From: Rosettibacter sp037481715
GTDB lineage: Bacteria > Bacteroidota > Ignavibacteria > Ignavibacteriales > Melioribacteraceae
DNA: 64,000 nucleotides
Direction: 5' to 3'
NCBI GenBank assembly: GCA_037481715.1
Contig: JBBFLD010000011.1
Span: 1 to 64,000, forward strand
Part shown: piece by piece, positions 15,406-24,210 of the stretch
How positions within the stretch are numbered: position 1 is the first letter of the stretch
How the letters are laid out: every line of letters begins with the position of its first letter
Made by a program: the position numbers and the translations under genes
Notes under the pieces: model-generated
Database searches by the model: none
The model's input: the letters and a program-made list of their open reading frames with translations, nothing else
Told to the model about the DNA's origin: nothing

Positions 15406-15416
15406 GGAGGATAAAA

Positions 15417-15644
15417 ATGAAACTTTACCTAACAAATGAAGAGAAATATCATCTCGGATTAATTATTGCAAAAAGGAACAATTTAATATTACAAGATCAA
15501 TCGCTCCAAAAGGAAATAGATAATATTATTGCCAATTTTTGAAATAAAAATTCTATGGATTTAAATAAGGCAAGGAATCTTAATATTGAGGAAGGATATA
15601 TAGAATTTGAAGAAGAAGATAAAAAAAATAAACCCAAAAAATAG
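15417..15644 (+). pseudogene. Small phage gene interrupted by an in-frame TGA
   Basis: AAGGAGGATAAAA precedes an ATG at 15417, one of the best ribosome-binding sites in the phage part. The frame gives MKLYLTNEEKYHLGLIIAKR and further helical residues up to IIANF, then TGA at 15540-15542. The same frame continues open to TAG at 15642 with a charged tail (LNIEEGYIEFEEEDKKNK). Together this would be a protein of about 75 residues with one stop inside. It may be a nonsense mutation, a real 41-residue protein with an unrelated tail, or read-through. Function unknown. Confidence 0.4.
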
Positions 15645-15761
15645 GCGTTTTATGTCATAATGATATATTTAACATTATTGAAATTACCAATAAATGTATC
15701 TTATTGAGAATCGCTATTAAAAATAATTTAAGACTGGGTTAAATATTGTTTTATCTTTATT

Positions 15762-16628
15762 TTAGTTCTGCCAATTTGTCATATGAAACATTATTAAAAT
15801 TATAAACACCATAAAAAATTTATTTAAAATACTTTTGCCAAAGTCGATGCAAATCTTTGCCAATTTAGGTGAAAAGTTATAATAATAATAGCCCCCTAAA
15901 TAATTTTTAATGGTTAAAGTAGCTTTTAATCCAGATAACTTTTCTTTTGGCTGTTTTGTCAAAGTTTCTCTATGTTGAGCTTTCTTTGCTAAAGCTCTTG
16001 AGAAATTCATAAAGTTTTCTTTATCGTTTATTAATTGATTAATTCTAAAATGTGCAGTTGAAAATGAATGTAATTTGACATCTAATTTGTCTGAAATTTT
16101 TTTATAGCAATCAAGGGCTTTATTACTTAATTCTGCAATTTTATTTAGCTGCTGGATATTCCAATGTAAAGCATCAGATTGGTAAGATAGGATATTATTA
16201 ATTTCTTCATTAATATGAAGAATATCAAATTTTTGATTGGTTATTTTATTTTGGTATCTAAAATTTTTGGTAGCAGAATTATAGTAACTAATTATAACAT
16301 AAATTCCTAAAAGACTCATTAAAGAAACAGAATCCCATTGTAAAAAATCACGATCTCCATCCAATCCCTCATCTTTTATGGCCGGAATGATTGTAATCTT
16401 TTTACCATGAAAATTCAACGAGTCATAAACTCTTGCATAAGGATACGATCTTGTTCTTTTTGGGGATGCCCACCAACTTACAGCGATTTTTATATCTTGT
16501 TTAATATTTAATATAAAAGTTGCATCTTTATTGAGGGCAAGATCCAAGTTTGAAATATCATACTCATTTAATTTTTTACAAAGAAATGGAGTGTATTTTA
16601 TTCCGGTAATTTTAGCCAACACATCCAT
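15762..16628 (-). CDS. Putative type II restriction endonuclease
   Basis: The protein has 288 residues and overlaps the end of the upstream methyltransferase gene by 17 bases, the usual tight M-R coupling. A central block reads SWWASPKRTRSYPYARVYDS (51-70), then IIPAIKDEGLDGDRDFLQWD (80-99), followed by a hydrophobic helix (SLMSLLGIYVIISYY). The acidic DEGxDGDRDF cluster is a candidate metal-binding nuclease centre, but I cannot match it with certainty to a PD-(D/E)xK family. The last 50 residues turn strongly hydrophobic (FFMVFIILIMF), unlike the rest, so the true C-terminus may have been lost by frameshift or recombination. Confidence 0.6.
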   Translation of the reverse strand: MDVLAKITGIKYTPFLCKKLNEYDISNLDLALNKDATFILNIKQDIKIAVSWWASPKRTRSYPYARVYDSLNFHGKKITIIPAIKDEGLDGDRDFLQWDSVSLMSLLGIYVIISYYNSATKNFRYQNKITNQKFDILHINEEINNILSYQSDALHWNIQQLNKIAELSNKALDCYKKISDKLDVKLHSFSTAHFRINQLINDKENFMNFSRALAKKAQHRETLTKQPKEKLSGLKATLTIKNYLGGYYYYNFSPKLAKICIDFGKSILNKFFMVFIILIMFHMTNWQN

Positions 16629-17460
16629 ATTTTAAATCTTCTCTTATAATTAATTCGAAAGTATCGTTTTGGTCATCAATTGATAATTGCCCATCAAAGC
16701 CAATTTTTTTCTTGATTATGGGTATTAAAGATTTTTTAATTTCAATACCAATACTATTTCTTTCGAGTTTTCTTGCTACTTTCATTGTAGTACCACTACC
16801 AACAAATGGGTCTAAGACTGTCTCGCCTTTATAAGAGAATAATTTAATAATTCTATAAGGCAGTTCATCAGGGAAAGCAGCAATTTCTTTTTCTAATTGA
16901 GAATTAGGCAGCACATTAACTATTTCCCAAAGTGTCATATACCACTTATTATCAGAGAATTCTTTTACGTCTATTTTTGATGATTCTTTTAATTCTTTTG
17001 AAATTGTTGAGTAATCAAATTTCCCCTTTTGAAATATCAAGATGCTTTCTAATAAATTGTCAGGATAGAAGTACATAGGATAAGGATTTTGTAAAAGTAC
17101 ACCGCTTCTTCTGCTAATTCTTAAATAACCATCTGGCTTTTTCCAGATTATTCTATCACGATATCTAAAGCCAGCAGATTGAAATATTTTAGTAGCATCT
17201 GCAACTATAGGAAATTTTTCTCCATTAACTAACATATCATCTATATTTAATACAGCAACTCTTCCGTTTTTTAATACTCTAAAGATTTCTCGAGAAACTT
17301 TTTCTAATAGTAATAAATATTCATCATAAGTCTTAAATAACCCTTTGTAATCAAAAGGGGCGTTGAAATATGGTGGAGAGGTAACCATTAAATGAACACT
17401 TTCATCGGGAATCTCAACCATACTCATGCAATTTCCAATTATTAATTTATGATTTGTCAT
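16612..17460 (-). CDS. Type II DNA methyltransferase, beta class (N4-cytosine or N6-adenine)
   Basis: The protein has 282 residues. Catalytic motif IV, TSPPY (27-31), comes first, and the SAM-binding motif I, DPFVGSGTT (217-225), comes near the C-terminus, followed by a GIEI segment. This order defines beta-class DNA methyltransferases. SPPY is most often found in N4-cytosine enzymes but also in some N6-adenine ones. The target-recognition part lies between (about 95-190). It is followed by, and overlaps, a putative restriction gene, so it probably protects DNA against that nuclease. The pair lies at the right end of the phage block, and could be prophage cargo or a separate insertion. Confidence 0.9.
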   Translation of the reverse strand: MTNHKLIIGNCMSMVEIPDESVHLMVTSPPYFNAPFDYKGLFKTYDEYLLLLEKVSREIFRVLKNGRVAVLNIDDMLVNGEKFPIVADATKIFQSAGFRYRDRIIWKKPDGYLRISRRSGVLLQNPYPMYFYPDNLLESILIFQKGKFDYSTISKELKESSKIDVKEFSDNKWYMTLWEIVNVLPNSQLEKEIAAFPDELPYRIIKLFSYKGETVLDPFVGSGTTMKVARKLERNSIGIEIKKSLIPIIKKKIGFDGQLSIDDQNDTFELIIREDLKYGCVG

Positions 17461-17494
17461 AATTTGATATCCATAATTTTTTTATTTAACATTT

Positions 17495-18151
17495 TCACGC
17501 TAACCCTGTGTCTATAATTTCGCTTATCTCTTTTATTTTTGTTTTGTAATACTCAGATTTTTCTGGATGAAGCTTTATAAGTTCTTTATAAATTGATATT
17601 GCTTCTTTAAAGTTTTTTTGTGATTCATATATCTTTGCTAAAGTTTCTGATACAATTTTTTTGCCTTTGTATTCTGGTACTTCCAATTCTGTTTGAGTAT
17701 TGTTATCTGGAATATAACTAATTCTTGCTTTGCTAAGCTGTTCTGCAAGAATATCAAGTTGTTCTTCTATTGAATTATTAATATTAACTTTGCTTTCCTG
17801 CCAAATAGCTTTTTTCTTTACATCTTTAAGAGAATTTCTTTCTTCAATTATTTTTTTGATTTTTTTAATGTAGAAATCTTTTGTCTCTTCAGAATTAATA
17901 AATAAAGTTCCGCGATTTATTAATTCTATTGCTTCTGTTTCATTTCCATTGTAAGCTTTAGCAATTGCTAATATGAAGTATGCAGAAGGATATTCAGGAA
18001 ATTTTTCAATCCCCTTTTCTAAAATTTTTAGTGCATCTGCAATGTTTCCCTCTTCTATAATTGAAGCAGCTACTCTTGCAAACAGAGGTGATTCTGGATT
18101 GAATTCATAAATTAATTTTATTTTGTCAATCGAATAATTTTTTTGATTCAC
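17495..18151 (-). CDS. TPR-repeat protein
   Basis: The protein has 218 residues and a GTG start that directly follows the TGA of the glycosyltransferase gene. TPR-like helices are visible at residues 18-75 (SPLFARVAASIIEEGNIADA, YPSAYFILAIAKAYNGNETEA) and 160-205 (VSETLAKIYESQKNFKEAIS, IYKELIKLHPEKSEYYKTKI), with a charged linker between. No signal peptide is seen, so it is likely cytoplasmic and acts as a protein-binding scaffold. It is the last gene of a leftward operon with sigma-54 activator, LptE-like and glycosyltransferase genes. Partner unknown. Confidence 0.75.
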   Translation of the reverse strand: MNQKNYSIDKIKLIYEFNPESPLFARVAASIIEEGNIADALKILEKGIEKFPEYPSAYFILAIAKAYNGNETEAIELINRGTLFINSEETKDFYIKKIKKIIEERNSLKDVKKKAIWQESKVNINNSIEEQLDILAEQLSKARISYIPDNNTQTELEVPEYKGKKIVSETLAKIYESQKNFKEAISIYKELIKLHPEKSEYYKTKIKEISEIIDTGLA

Positions 18152-19621
18152 TCAATTTAGCTGTTGTTTTTTTAATAATGCCTGTCTAAGTGATAATATT
18201 GAAACACTTGCAAAACCAATAAAGAACATTAACTGAAATGGAAGAGCAGCAATTTCCATAAAATAAATTGAAGCAATAACACCAATAAGACAATAAACTG
18301 CAAGCAATAATTCTACATAAGTTGATGCTTGTATTTTTATGCTTTTGAGATATTTATTTTTTAGAACATTATCATGTTTGCTTTCAACTTTGAATTTAGG
18401 GGTTCTTACAAATTCACTTTTTCTGTTTAATAATCCTTCAATTACAGCTCTTGTATTGTTTAATGCAAAACCCATGCTGCCAGCCATAAACAGTGGGAAA
18501 AGAGCAATTCTTTTTCTCCAGTCGGGATGTACATCTTTTTGCGCAAACATATAAAACAAAAATGAACCTATGAATGCTATAACAAAGATTGCCATTATGT
18601 TGAAGAAGTTCCAGTAAGGTCCAGCATTCTTTATAAAAATTAAAGGAACATTTAAAATTCCTGCAAGAAGTATAAATGGAAATACAATATTATTTGTTAA
18701 GTGGAATGTTGAATGAATTTTTAATTTAAGCGGAATGTTTGATTTCCAAACAAGAGGCAGAATTTTTTTTGCAGTTTCAATTGCACCTTTTGTCCATCTG
18801 AACTGCTGAGCTTTAAGTGCATTCATTTCTGCAGGAAGTTCTGCTGGAGTAGTAAAATCGCGCAGGAAAACAAATTTCCATCCTTTTAGTTGTGCACGAT
18901 AACTTAAATCCAAGTCTTCAGTTAATGTGTCGCCTTCCCAGTTGCCTGCATCTTCGATGCAATCTTTACGCCATACCCCGCCGGTTCCATTAAAATTAAT
19001 GAAGAACCCTGCTTTATTTCTTACAGTTTGTTCGATTACAAAATGGCCATCAAGTGCAAGTGCTTGAATTTTTGTAAGTAGTGAATAATCTTCATTCAAA
19101 TGTTCCCATCTTGTTTGAACCATTCCAACTTTGTCGTCGTAAAAATATCTAAGTGTGTTTTTCAAAAAATCTCTTTTAGGAATAAAGTCTGCATCGAAAA
19201 TTGCTATGTATTTTCCTTTTGCAGTTTTGAGTCCTTCTTTAAGTGCGCCCGCTTTAAAACCTTCACGACTCGAACGACGAATATGTTTGATATCAAATCC
19301 TTCTGCCTGCTTTTCTTTTACTAATCTTGCAACAACATCAACTGTTTCATCTGTTGAATCATCCAGCACTTGAATTTCCAGTTTATCTTTTGGATAATCA
19401 ATTTGACAAACAGCATTAATTAATCTTTCTACAACATAAACTTCATTATAAAGCGGTAATTGAATTGTTACCATTTCCTCTGGAATTTCTTCTTTTGCCT
19501 GATGACTTTTTCTTCTATACTTTTGATGATAATAAATCATGATGAAGCCGTGACTTCCAAAGAAAAGCAATACAGTTAAAGAAAAGATGTATACAAATAA
19601 AACTATTTCATCAATTGCCAT
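18152..19621 (-). CDS. Membrane glycosyltransferase, family 2, cellulose-synthase-like
   Basis: I place the start at the ATG read from 19621, with AGAGG eight bases upstream; a GTG three codons earlier is less likely. The protein has 489 residues. There is an N-terminal membrane segment, then a GT2 domain with VLDDSTDET (about 85-93), the FDADFIP metal-binding DxD, TEDLDLSYRAQ and the QQFRW (QxxRW) motif near 275, then four more membrane segments at the C-terminus. This is the layout of processive CesA/CsIA-type synthases that polymerise and export a beta-linked glycan. It probably makes a cell-surface or secreted polysaccharide. No BcsB or PilZ partner is nearby, so it is not a standard cellulose operon. 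Confidence 0.85.
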   Translation of the reverse strand: MAIDEIVLFVYIFSLTVLLFFGSHGFIMIYYHQKYRRKSHQAKEEIPEEMVTIQLPLYNEVYVVERLINAVCQIDYPKDKLEIQVLDDSTDETVDVVARLVKEKQAEGFDIKHIRRSSREGFKAGALKEGLKTAKGKYIAIFDADFIPKRDFLKNTLRYFYDDKVGMVQTRWEHLNEDYSLLTKIQALALDGHFVIEQTVRNKAGFFINFNGTGGVWRKDCIEDAGNWEGDTLTEDLDLSYRAQLKGWKFVFLRDFTTPAELPAEMNALKAQQFRWTKGAIETAKKILPLVWKSNIPLKLKIHSTFHLTNNIVFPFILLAGILNVPLIFIKNAGPYWNFFNIMAIFVIAFIGSFLFYMFAQKDVHPDWRKRIALFPLFMAGSMGFALNNTRAVIEGLLNRKSEFVRTPKFKVESKHDNVLKNKYLKSIKIQASTYVELLLAVYCLIGVIASIYFMEIAALPFQLMFFIGFASVSILSLRQALLKKQQLN

Positions 19622-19642
19622 ATTAATCACCTCTTTAATTTT

Positions 19643-20146
19643 TTACCAGTTAGATACAACTCCAATGAGTATATCTTCTGTTATTTTGTCTATTGTTTCG
19701 TCTATTGCTGCTTTGCGTGCATTTGTAATATTAGCAGCATCAATTTTATAATCTGTATAGTTTGTAAAATCTCTTTCAAAAATTACCTGGCGTTTAATTA
19801 AATCTCGATAAACAACATGAACATTCATTGTAATTCGTTGTGCAGTAATTGTTTCGTTTCCCGAAATAACAGCCGGTGCTTCTGAAAGTGATGTTACTGT
19901 TCCTTCAATAATACAATCTGAATTCATTTTATCAGTAACCTGAAGTGTATTATCGTTAATAAATTTTTGGATTAATTGATTCGTTAGTTTGTTGCTTAAA
20001 TCCGGCTCGCCTGAACCGCTTCTATCATTAAATAAAGGAATAGCAATAGTTCTTAAATGTGGAGGAACTGATGCTCCAGTAAATGAATATCTGCAGCTTG
20101 TTATTCCAATAAGCAGAATTAATATTATTTTTTTATTGAATACCAT
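19643..20146 (-). CDS. lptE: LptE-like outer-membrane lipoprotein
   Basis: The protein has 167 residues with a lipoprotein signal (IILILLIGITSC, lipid-bound Cys18). The mature part fits the LptE fold found in Bacteroidota relatives: SVPPHLRTIAIPLFNDRSG, DLSNKLTNQLIQKFINDNTL, then CIIEGTVTSLSEAP and AQRITMNVHVVYRDL. LptE plugs the LptD channel that places lipopolysaccharide in the outer membrane. The gene overlaps the end of the sigma-54 activator gene by 14 bases and lies 21 bases before the glycosyltransferase start. lptD is not in the window. Confidence 0.75.
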   Translation of the reverse strand: MVFNKKIILILLIGITSCRYSFTGASVPPHLRTIAIPLFNDRSGSGEPDLSNKLTNQLIQKFINDNTLQVTDKMNSDCIIEGTVTSLSEAPAVISGNETITAQRITMNVHVVYRDLIKRQVIFERDFTNYTDYKIDAANITNARKAAIDETIDKITEDILIGVVSNW

Positions 20147-21236
20147 ATTCTTTCAGTTTTCTATAAAGAGTTCGTTCGCTTATGTTTAACAATTTTGCTG
20201 CTTCTCGTTTATTATTTCTGGTATATTTCATTGTGTTGATAATTGCTCTTTTTTCAATTTCTTCTAATGGCAAAATTTCATCATTCTGAAAATTAACGGG
20301 TCGATAATTTACATCTTGATTATGATTCAATGCAATTTGTTTTAAATCCATTAAATCTTTTTTTATTTCAATCAAAGCACGGTAAATCATCTCTCTATCG
20401 AGTGCTTCCGGCGAACGATTTAAATGCACAGGGAGATATCGTATCTCGCCTTCTTTTTTAATTTCAAGTAAAGGATAAAATGCATCTGCATCAAGAATAC
20501 CGTTTTTGTTTAATGCAACTGCTGTTTCAACAACATTTTTAAGTTCTCTAATATTTCCAGGCCAATGATAGTTTATTAAAAGTTCTTCTGCATCTTTTGT
20601 AAGCTTTGGAATTGGTATGTTATTCTTGTCAGAAAAATTTTTTAAGAAATGATATGCTAACTCAATAATATCAATTTTTCTATTTCTTAGTGGAGGAATA
20701 TTTAATGTTACAGCCTTGAGTCTAAAATATAAATCACTTCTAAATTTTTTTGAATCGACTTCAACTTGAAGGTCTTTGTTTGTTGCAGCAATTATTCTGA
20801 CATCTACTTTAGTTACAGTTTCGCTTCCAATTCTCATAAATTCTTTTGTTTCAAGAACACGCAAAAGTTTAACCTGAGTTGTCAAAGGCATTTCAGCAAT
20901 TTCATCAAGGAATAAGGTTCCGCCGTCTGCAATTTCAAAGTAACCTTTTCTATCTTCGATTGCGCCGGTGAAAGCTCCTTTTTTATGGCCAAATAATTCG
21001 CTTTCAAGAATACCTTCTGGTATTGCACCACAGTTAACACTTATTAGTTCTTTATTTGCTCGTTTACTGCATCCATGAATTGCTCTTGCAAAAACTTCTT
21101 TCCCTACACCGCTTTCTCCGGTTATAAGAACAGTAATATCAGATTGAGCAACCTGCATTGTTATGTCGATTAAATCCCGTATCTCTTTAGATTTTCCAAT
21201 AATTCCAAATTTTTTTTGAAACTCTTCAATGCTCAT
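20133..21236 (-). CDS. Sigma-54-dependent transcription activator without a receiver domain
   Basis: The protein has 367 residues. The AAA+ core begins almost at once: IIGKSKEIRDLI, Walker A GESGVGKE, the sigma-54 contact loop GAFTGA, Walker B GGTLFLDEIAEM, and WPGNIRELKN. The last 40 residues are a Fis-type helix-turn-helix (NNKREAAKLLNISERTLYRKL). No N-terminal receiver, GAF or PAS domain is present, only about 10 residues, so activity must be controlled by partner proteins or by level, as in PspF-type activators. It is the first gene of the LptE/glycosyltransferase operon, which points to control of envelope or surface-polysaccharide genes (inference). Confidence 0.9.
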   Translation of the reverse strand: MSIEEFQKKFGIIGKSKEIRDLIDITMQVAQSDITVLITGESGVGKEVFARAIHGCSKRANKELISVNCGAIPEGILESELFGHKKGAFTGAIEDRKGYFEIADGGTLFLDEIAEMPLTTQVKLLRVLETKEFMRIGSETVTKVDVRIIAATNKDLQVEVDSKKFRSDLYFRLKAVTLNIPPLRNRKIDIIELAYHFLKNFSDKNNIPIPKLTKDAEELLINYHWPGNIRELKNVVETAVALNKNGILDADAFYPLLEIKKEGEIRYLPVHLNRSPEALDREMIYRALIEIKKDLMDLKQIALNHNQDVNYRPVNFQNDEILPLEEIEKRAIINTMKYTRNNKREAAKLLNISERTLYRKLKEYGIQ

Positions 21237-21321
21237 ATCACAAAATCTTAAAATGGTTTATGTAAAGATAAGCTTTTATGCAATAATAATTGCAGAATCA
21301 ATTTGTCAACTTTACGGCAAT

Positions 21322-22104
21322 TTATAGAATCATTCCATCATAACACAGAAGAATTTTTCTTTTCTCTTTCTCAGGCAATTTTTTGTACCATCTATTTAAT
21401 TCTTTTTCTTGAATATCATCAATATGTGTCAGCAATAATTTTTTTGGTTTAATTTTGATAAATGCTTCATAGATTTCTTCTGGTGTAATATGCATTGATT
21501 CTATTATCATTAAATATATTTTTTCATTTTCAAAAAGATATAAATCGTTTTTATTCCCAACATCGGAGCTGTAAAAAATGTTTTTGTTTCCTGCGTTAAA
21601 AAGAAAACTTGAGGAAACAAATAATTCCGAAGGATAATGATTCAAAAAATCTTTTTGAAAAATATGTGAGTTCTGTCTTGCAACGAATTTAATTTCTTCA
21701 TTTATCTGAACAGGCTCATCAAAATTAAATCCATTTATATCAATCTCGAAATCAAGATTTTCTTTAAACATGTAAACAGAATTGATTAATGATACAAGCG
21801 GATTAATTAAGTTTTTATGTGTATAAATTTTTAATGGTCCGCCTTGTTTTGCCATATTTGTTCTGTTAGCCAATTTCATTTGAGTTATTAAAGCTCCAAT
21901 TCCAGTAAAATGGTCTGCATGATAATGAGTAAATAAAATGGAATTGATTGAATTAAAACTTATATTTTGTTTTAACAATGCTTTTGAAATTCCATCTCCA
22001 GCATCAACAAGCAAATTGTGTTTTTTTGTTTTTAATAAGAAAGAAGAATGGAACCGTTTTACACTTGTTCTGCCTGAGCCTGTTCCAACAAAAATTATTT
22101 TCAT
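21322..22104 (-). CDS. Metallo-beta-lactamase-fold hydrolase (RNase Z-like)
   Basis: The protein has 260 residues. It starts MKIIFVGTGSG, then has LLVDAGDG, the metal-binding THYHADH motif (about 58-64), a distal His region (NSHIFQ), SSDVGNKNDL with the bridging Asp, and LLTHID near the end. The layout resembles the ElaC/RNase Z and related phosphodiesterase group, but the long flexible arm of true tRNase Z is not evident, so I do not assign tRNA 3'-end processing. It is encoded alone, divergent from the RsbW-like gene. Two metal ions are expected at the active centre. Confidence 0.8.
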   Translation of the reverse strand: MKIIFVGTGSGRTSVKRFHSSFLLKTKKHNLLVDAGDGISKALLKQNISFNSINSILFTHYHADHFTGIGALITQMKLANRTNMAKQGGPLKIYTHKNLINPLVSLINSVYMFKENLDFEIDINGFNFDEPVQINEEIKFVARQNSHIFQKDFLNHYPSELFVSSSFLFNAGNKNIFYSSDVGNKNDLYLFENEKIYLMIIESMHITPEEIYEAFIKIKPKKLLLTHIDDIQEKELNRWYKKLPEKEKRKILLCYDGMIL

Positions 22105-22244
22105 ATTGAACCTTAATTTTTATTTAAATTTAAGCATAAAATTTAATTACTGAAATATGGTTATCTCTAAATTTATTACACAAAAAGGCTTTATAGTGAA
22201 ACCATACTTTTTTATATTAAGAATGAAATAAAATATTTAATCGA

Positions 22245-22661
22245 GTGAACGAAATAGAAATTAAAATATCAAGCGATTATGAAGAAGTAGTTAAGGTTAA
22301 TGATGCGGTTAATGACTTTTTAATCAAACAAGGAATAGAAGAATTAATCCGAAATGCCTTCGATATTTGTCTAACCGAAGCCCTGAATAATGTTATTAAA
22401 CATGCTTACAAGGAAGAAAAAGGAAAAACGATTCAGGTAAAAGTAATCAAGGATGAAAATTTAGTTGAAGTGAACATTATTGATGAAGGTTTGCCGAGAA
22501 CTAATCTGGAAATTAAAAAACTTGATTACAATCCGAATGATTTGGACAGTCTTCCAGAAAGCGGAATGGGACTTTTTATTATTCAACAATTGATGGATGA
22601 ACTTGATTATTTTTCAATTAATGGAAAAAATTATTTCGTGCTTAAAAAGTGGCTTTATTAA
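22245..22661 (+). CDS. RsbW-like anti-sigma factor serine/threonine kinase (ATPase fold)
   Basis: The protein has 138 residues and its only upstream start is a GTG with no clear ribosome-binding site. The GHKL ATPase motifs are in order: N box LTEALNNVIKHAY (about 43-55), G1 box IIDEGLPR (about 77-84), and G2 box ESGMGLFIIQQLMDEL. Such proteins bind and inhibit a sigma factor and phosphorylate an anti-anti-sigma (STAS) partner. An RsbU-like phosphatase gene lies 1.5 kb downstream on the other strand, which suggests a partner-switching circuit. No STAS or sigma gene is in view. Confidence 0.85.
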   Translation: MNEIEIKISSDYEEVVKVNDAVNDFLIKQGIEELIRNAFDICLTEALNNVIKHAYKEEKGKTIQVKVIKDENLVEVNIIDEGLPRTNLEIKKLDYNPNDLDSLPESGMGLFIIQQLMDELDYFSINGKNYFVLKKWLY

Positions 22662-22668
22662 AATTAGA

Positions 22669-24210
22669 ATGAAAAGCTCACTCCATTTTTTTCTGCTGAT
22701 TATTTTTTTATCATCTGAATATATCAATGCACAATATTACAATCAGAACGATACATTAAGAAGTCAGGCGTTTAAATCCAATCAATCTCGAAAAACATAT
22801 TTTAAAGCAAAATATCCATCTTACTCTTTGCTTGCAGGATATTTGCTTGTTAAAGAAGCTAATAAAGGCGACCCATTTGCTCAACACGAATTGGGAATAA
22901 GATATTTACTTGGACAAGGTTTTCCACCTGATACTGTCAAAGCTATTTATTGGATTAGAAAAGCTGTAGACCAGAATTTACCAAGTGCAAAACATAATTA
23001 TGGAATTTTGCTTTACAACGGAATTGGTGTTCCATGGAATCCTTTTGAAGCTTATCTGAATTTTAAAAGCGCAGCTAATGCTGGTTTACCCGAAGCTCAA
23101 TTTGCTTATGCATTGATGCTGATGGATAATCTTGTAGTAAACAGAAATTATACAGAAGCTTATAAACTATTTCAGAGTTCAGCAAAAGCAGGTTTCCAGC
23201 CAGCAAAAGAAGCTTTGGAACAATTTAAAAAGAGTGGATTTATTCCTCCTGCGGATACAACTGAAAACAATGTTACCACTGTTAAAGCAGAGGATGTTTC
23301 ATTAATTAATTCTGATTGGAATCTTGAATTCCTTGATTTAGAAAATCAAAATAAAAAAGAAGATAATTACGAACTGAATCTGTTGACAAAGAAGAGCAGT
23401 AAAGAATTAAAAAAATATTTTGGCATTGATGAAAATGAAAATATAAATTTTCCCGATACAAGCGGAAAAGGCATTTTACTATTTGCAGCCGAAAATGGAA
23501 GCCCAGAAGCAATTTTAATTGAGGGACTTGCATACGAAAAAGGAATTCTGTTTGAAAAAAATTTGATAAAGGCTGCATCGAAATATCTGCATGCTTATCG
23601 TCTTGGTTCTTATAAAGCTGGAGAAATTTTTTATAAAATGATTAGAGATGAAAATTTTATTAATGTTCTGAAGGAAAGGGCAAATAAAAATGATGCAGAT
23701 GCAATGTATGTAATTGCAGGAGCCACAGCACTTGGATTTGTAAATCTTATTACAAATCAGCAGGCTCTCGAGCTTTTAAAAAATGCTGCTGCAAAAAATC
23801 ATGTGCCTTCAATTATTGAACTTGGATTATGTTATAGCTCGGGTTCCCTTGTAAAGAAAGACCTTCAAAAAGCAATTGAATACTGGACAATAGCAAAAAA
23901 CTCAGGAAGTAAAGAAGCTCTGGTTAGAATTGCATTTGCACAAATTGCTGATTCTTCATCAAGGAATAATTTAACTAACCAAATTCAAATTCTTCAAAAT
24001 GCTGCAAACGAAGGTTCGGTTCTTGCTGAAACTTATCTTGGATATTGTTATGAAAAAGGAATTGGAGTAAAAGAACAAAAGGGGATTGCAGTTAAATTTT
24101 ATCGAAGAGCTGCTCAAAGAGGAAATCAAACTGCTTTTAATGCATTAAAAAGAATGTATGATGAAATCAGACCAGCCGATGAAGAATTTCATGTGCTTGA
24201 GACAGATTGA
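22669..24210 (+). CDS. Sel1-repeat secreted protein
   Basis: I place the start at the ATG at 22669, seven bases after the RsbW-like stop, because it opens a signal peptide (MKSSLHFFLLIIFLSSEYINAQ). The protein has 513 residues. Sel1-type repeats (about 36 residues, 'A---LG--Y--G-G---D--KA--W---A') are clear at about 65-180 (AQHELGIRYLLGQGFPPDTV and two further copies) and again at about 300-500 (ILIEGLAYEKGILFEKNL, SIIELGLCYSSGSLVKKDL, AETYLGYCYEKGIGVKE), separated by a charged linker. It probably acts in the periplasm as a protein-protein scaffold. Its 3' end overlaps the convergent phosphatase gene by 22 bases. Confidence 0.8.
   Translation: MKSSLHFFLLIIFLSSEYINAQYYNQNDTLRSQAFKSNQSRKTYFKAKYPSYSLLAGYLLVKEANKGDPFAQHELGIRYLLGQGFPPDTVKAIYWIRKAVDQNLPSAKHNYGILLYNGIGVPWNPFEAYLNFKSAANAGLPEAQFAYALMLMDNLVVNRNYTEAYKLFQSSAKAGFQPAKEALEQFKKSGFIPPADTTENNVTTVKAEDVSLINSDWNLEFLDLENQNKKEDNYELNLLTKKSSKELKKYFGIDENENINFPDTSGKGILLFAAENGSPEAILIEGLAYEKGILFEKNLIKAASKYLHAYRLGSYKAGEIFYKMIRDENFINVLKERANKNDADAMYVIAGATALGFVNLITNQQALELLKNAAAKNHVPSIIELGLCYSSGSLVKKDLQKAIEYWTIAKNSGSKEALVRIAFAQIADSSSRNNLTNQIQILQNAANEGSVLAETYLGYCYEKGIGVKEQKGIAVKFYRRAAQRGNQTAFNALKRMYDEIRPADEEFHVLETD

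Noticed and set aside
17461..17494. Right attachment site of the prophage
   Set aside because: No tRNA gene or direct repeat could be matched, because the left end of the prophage is outside the window.
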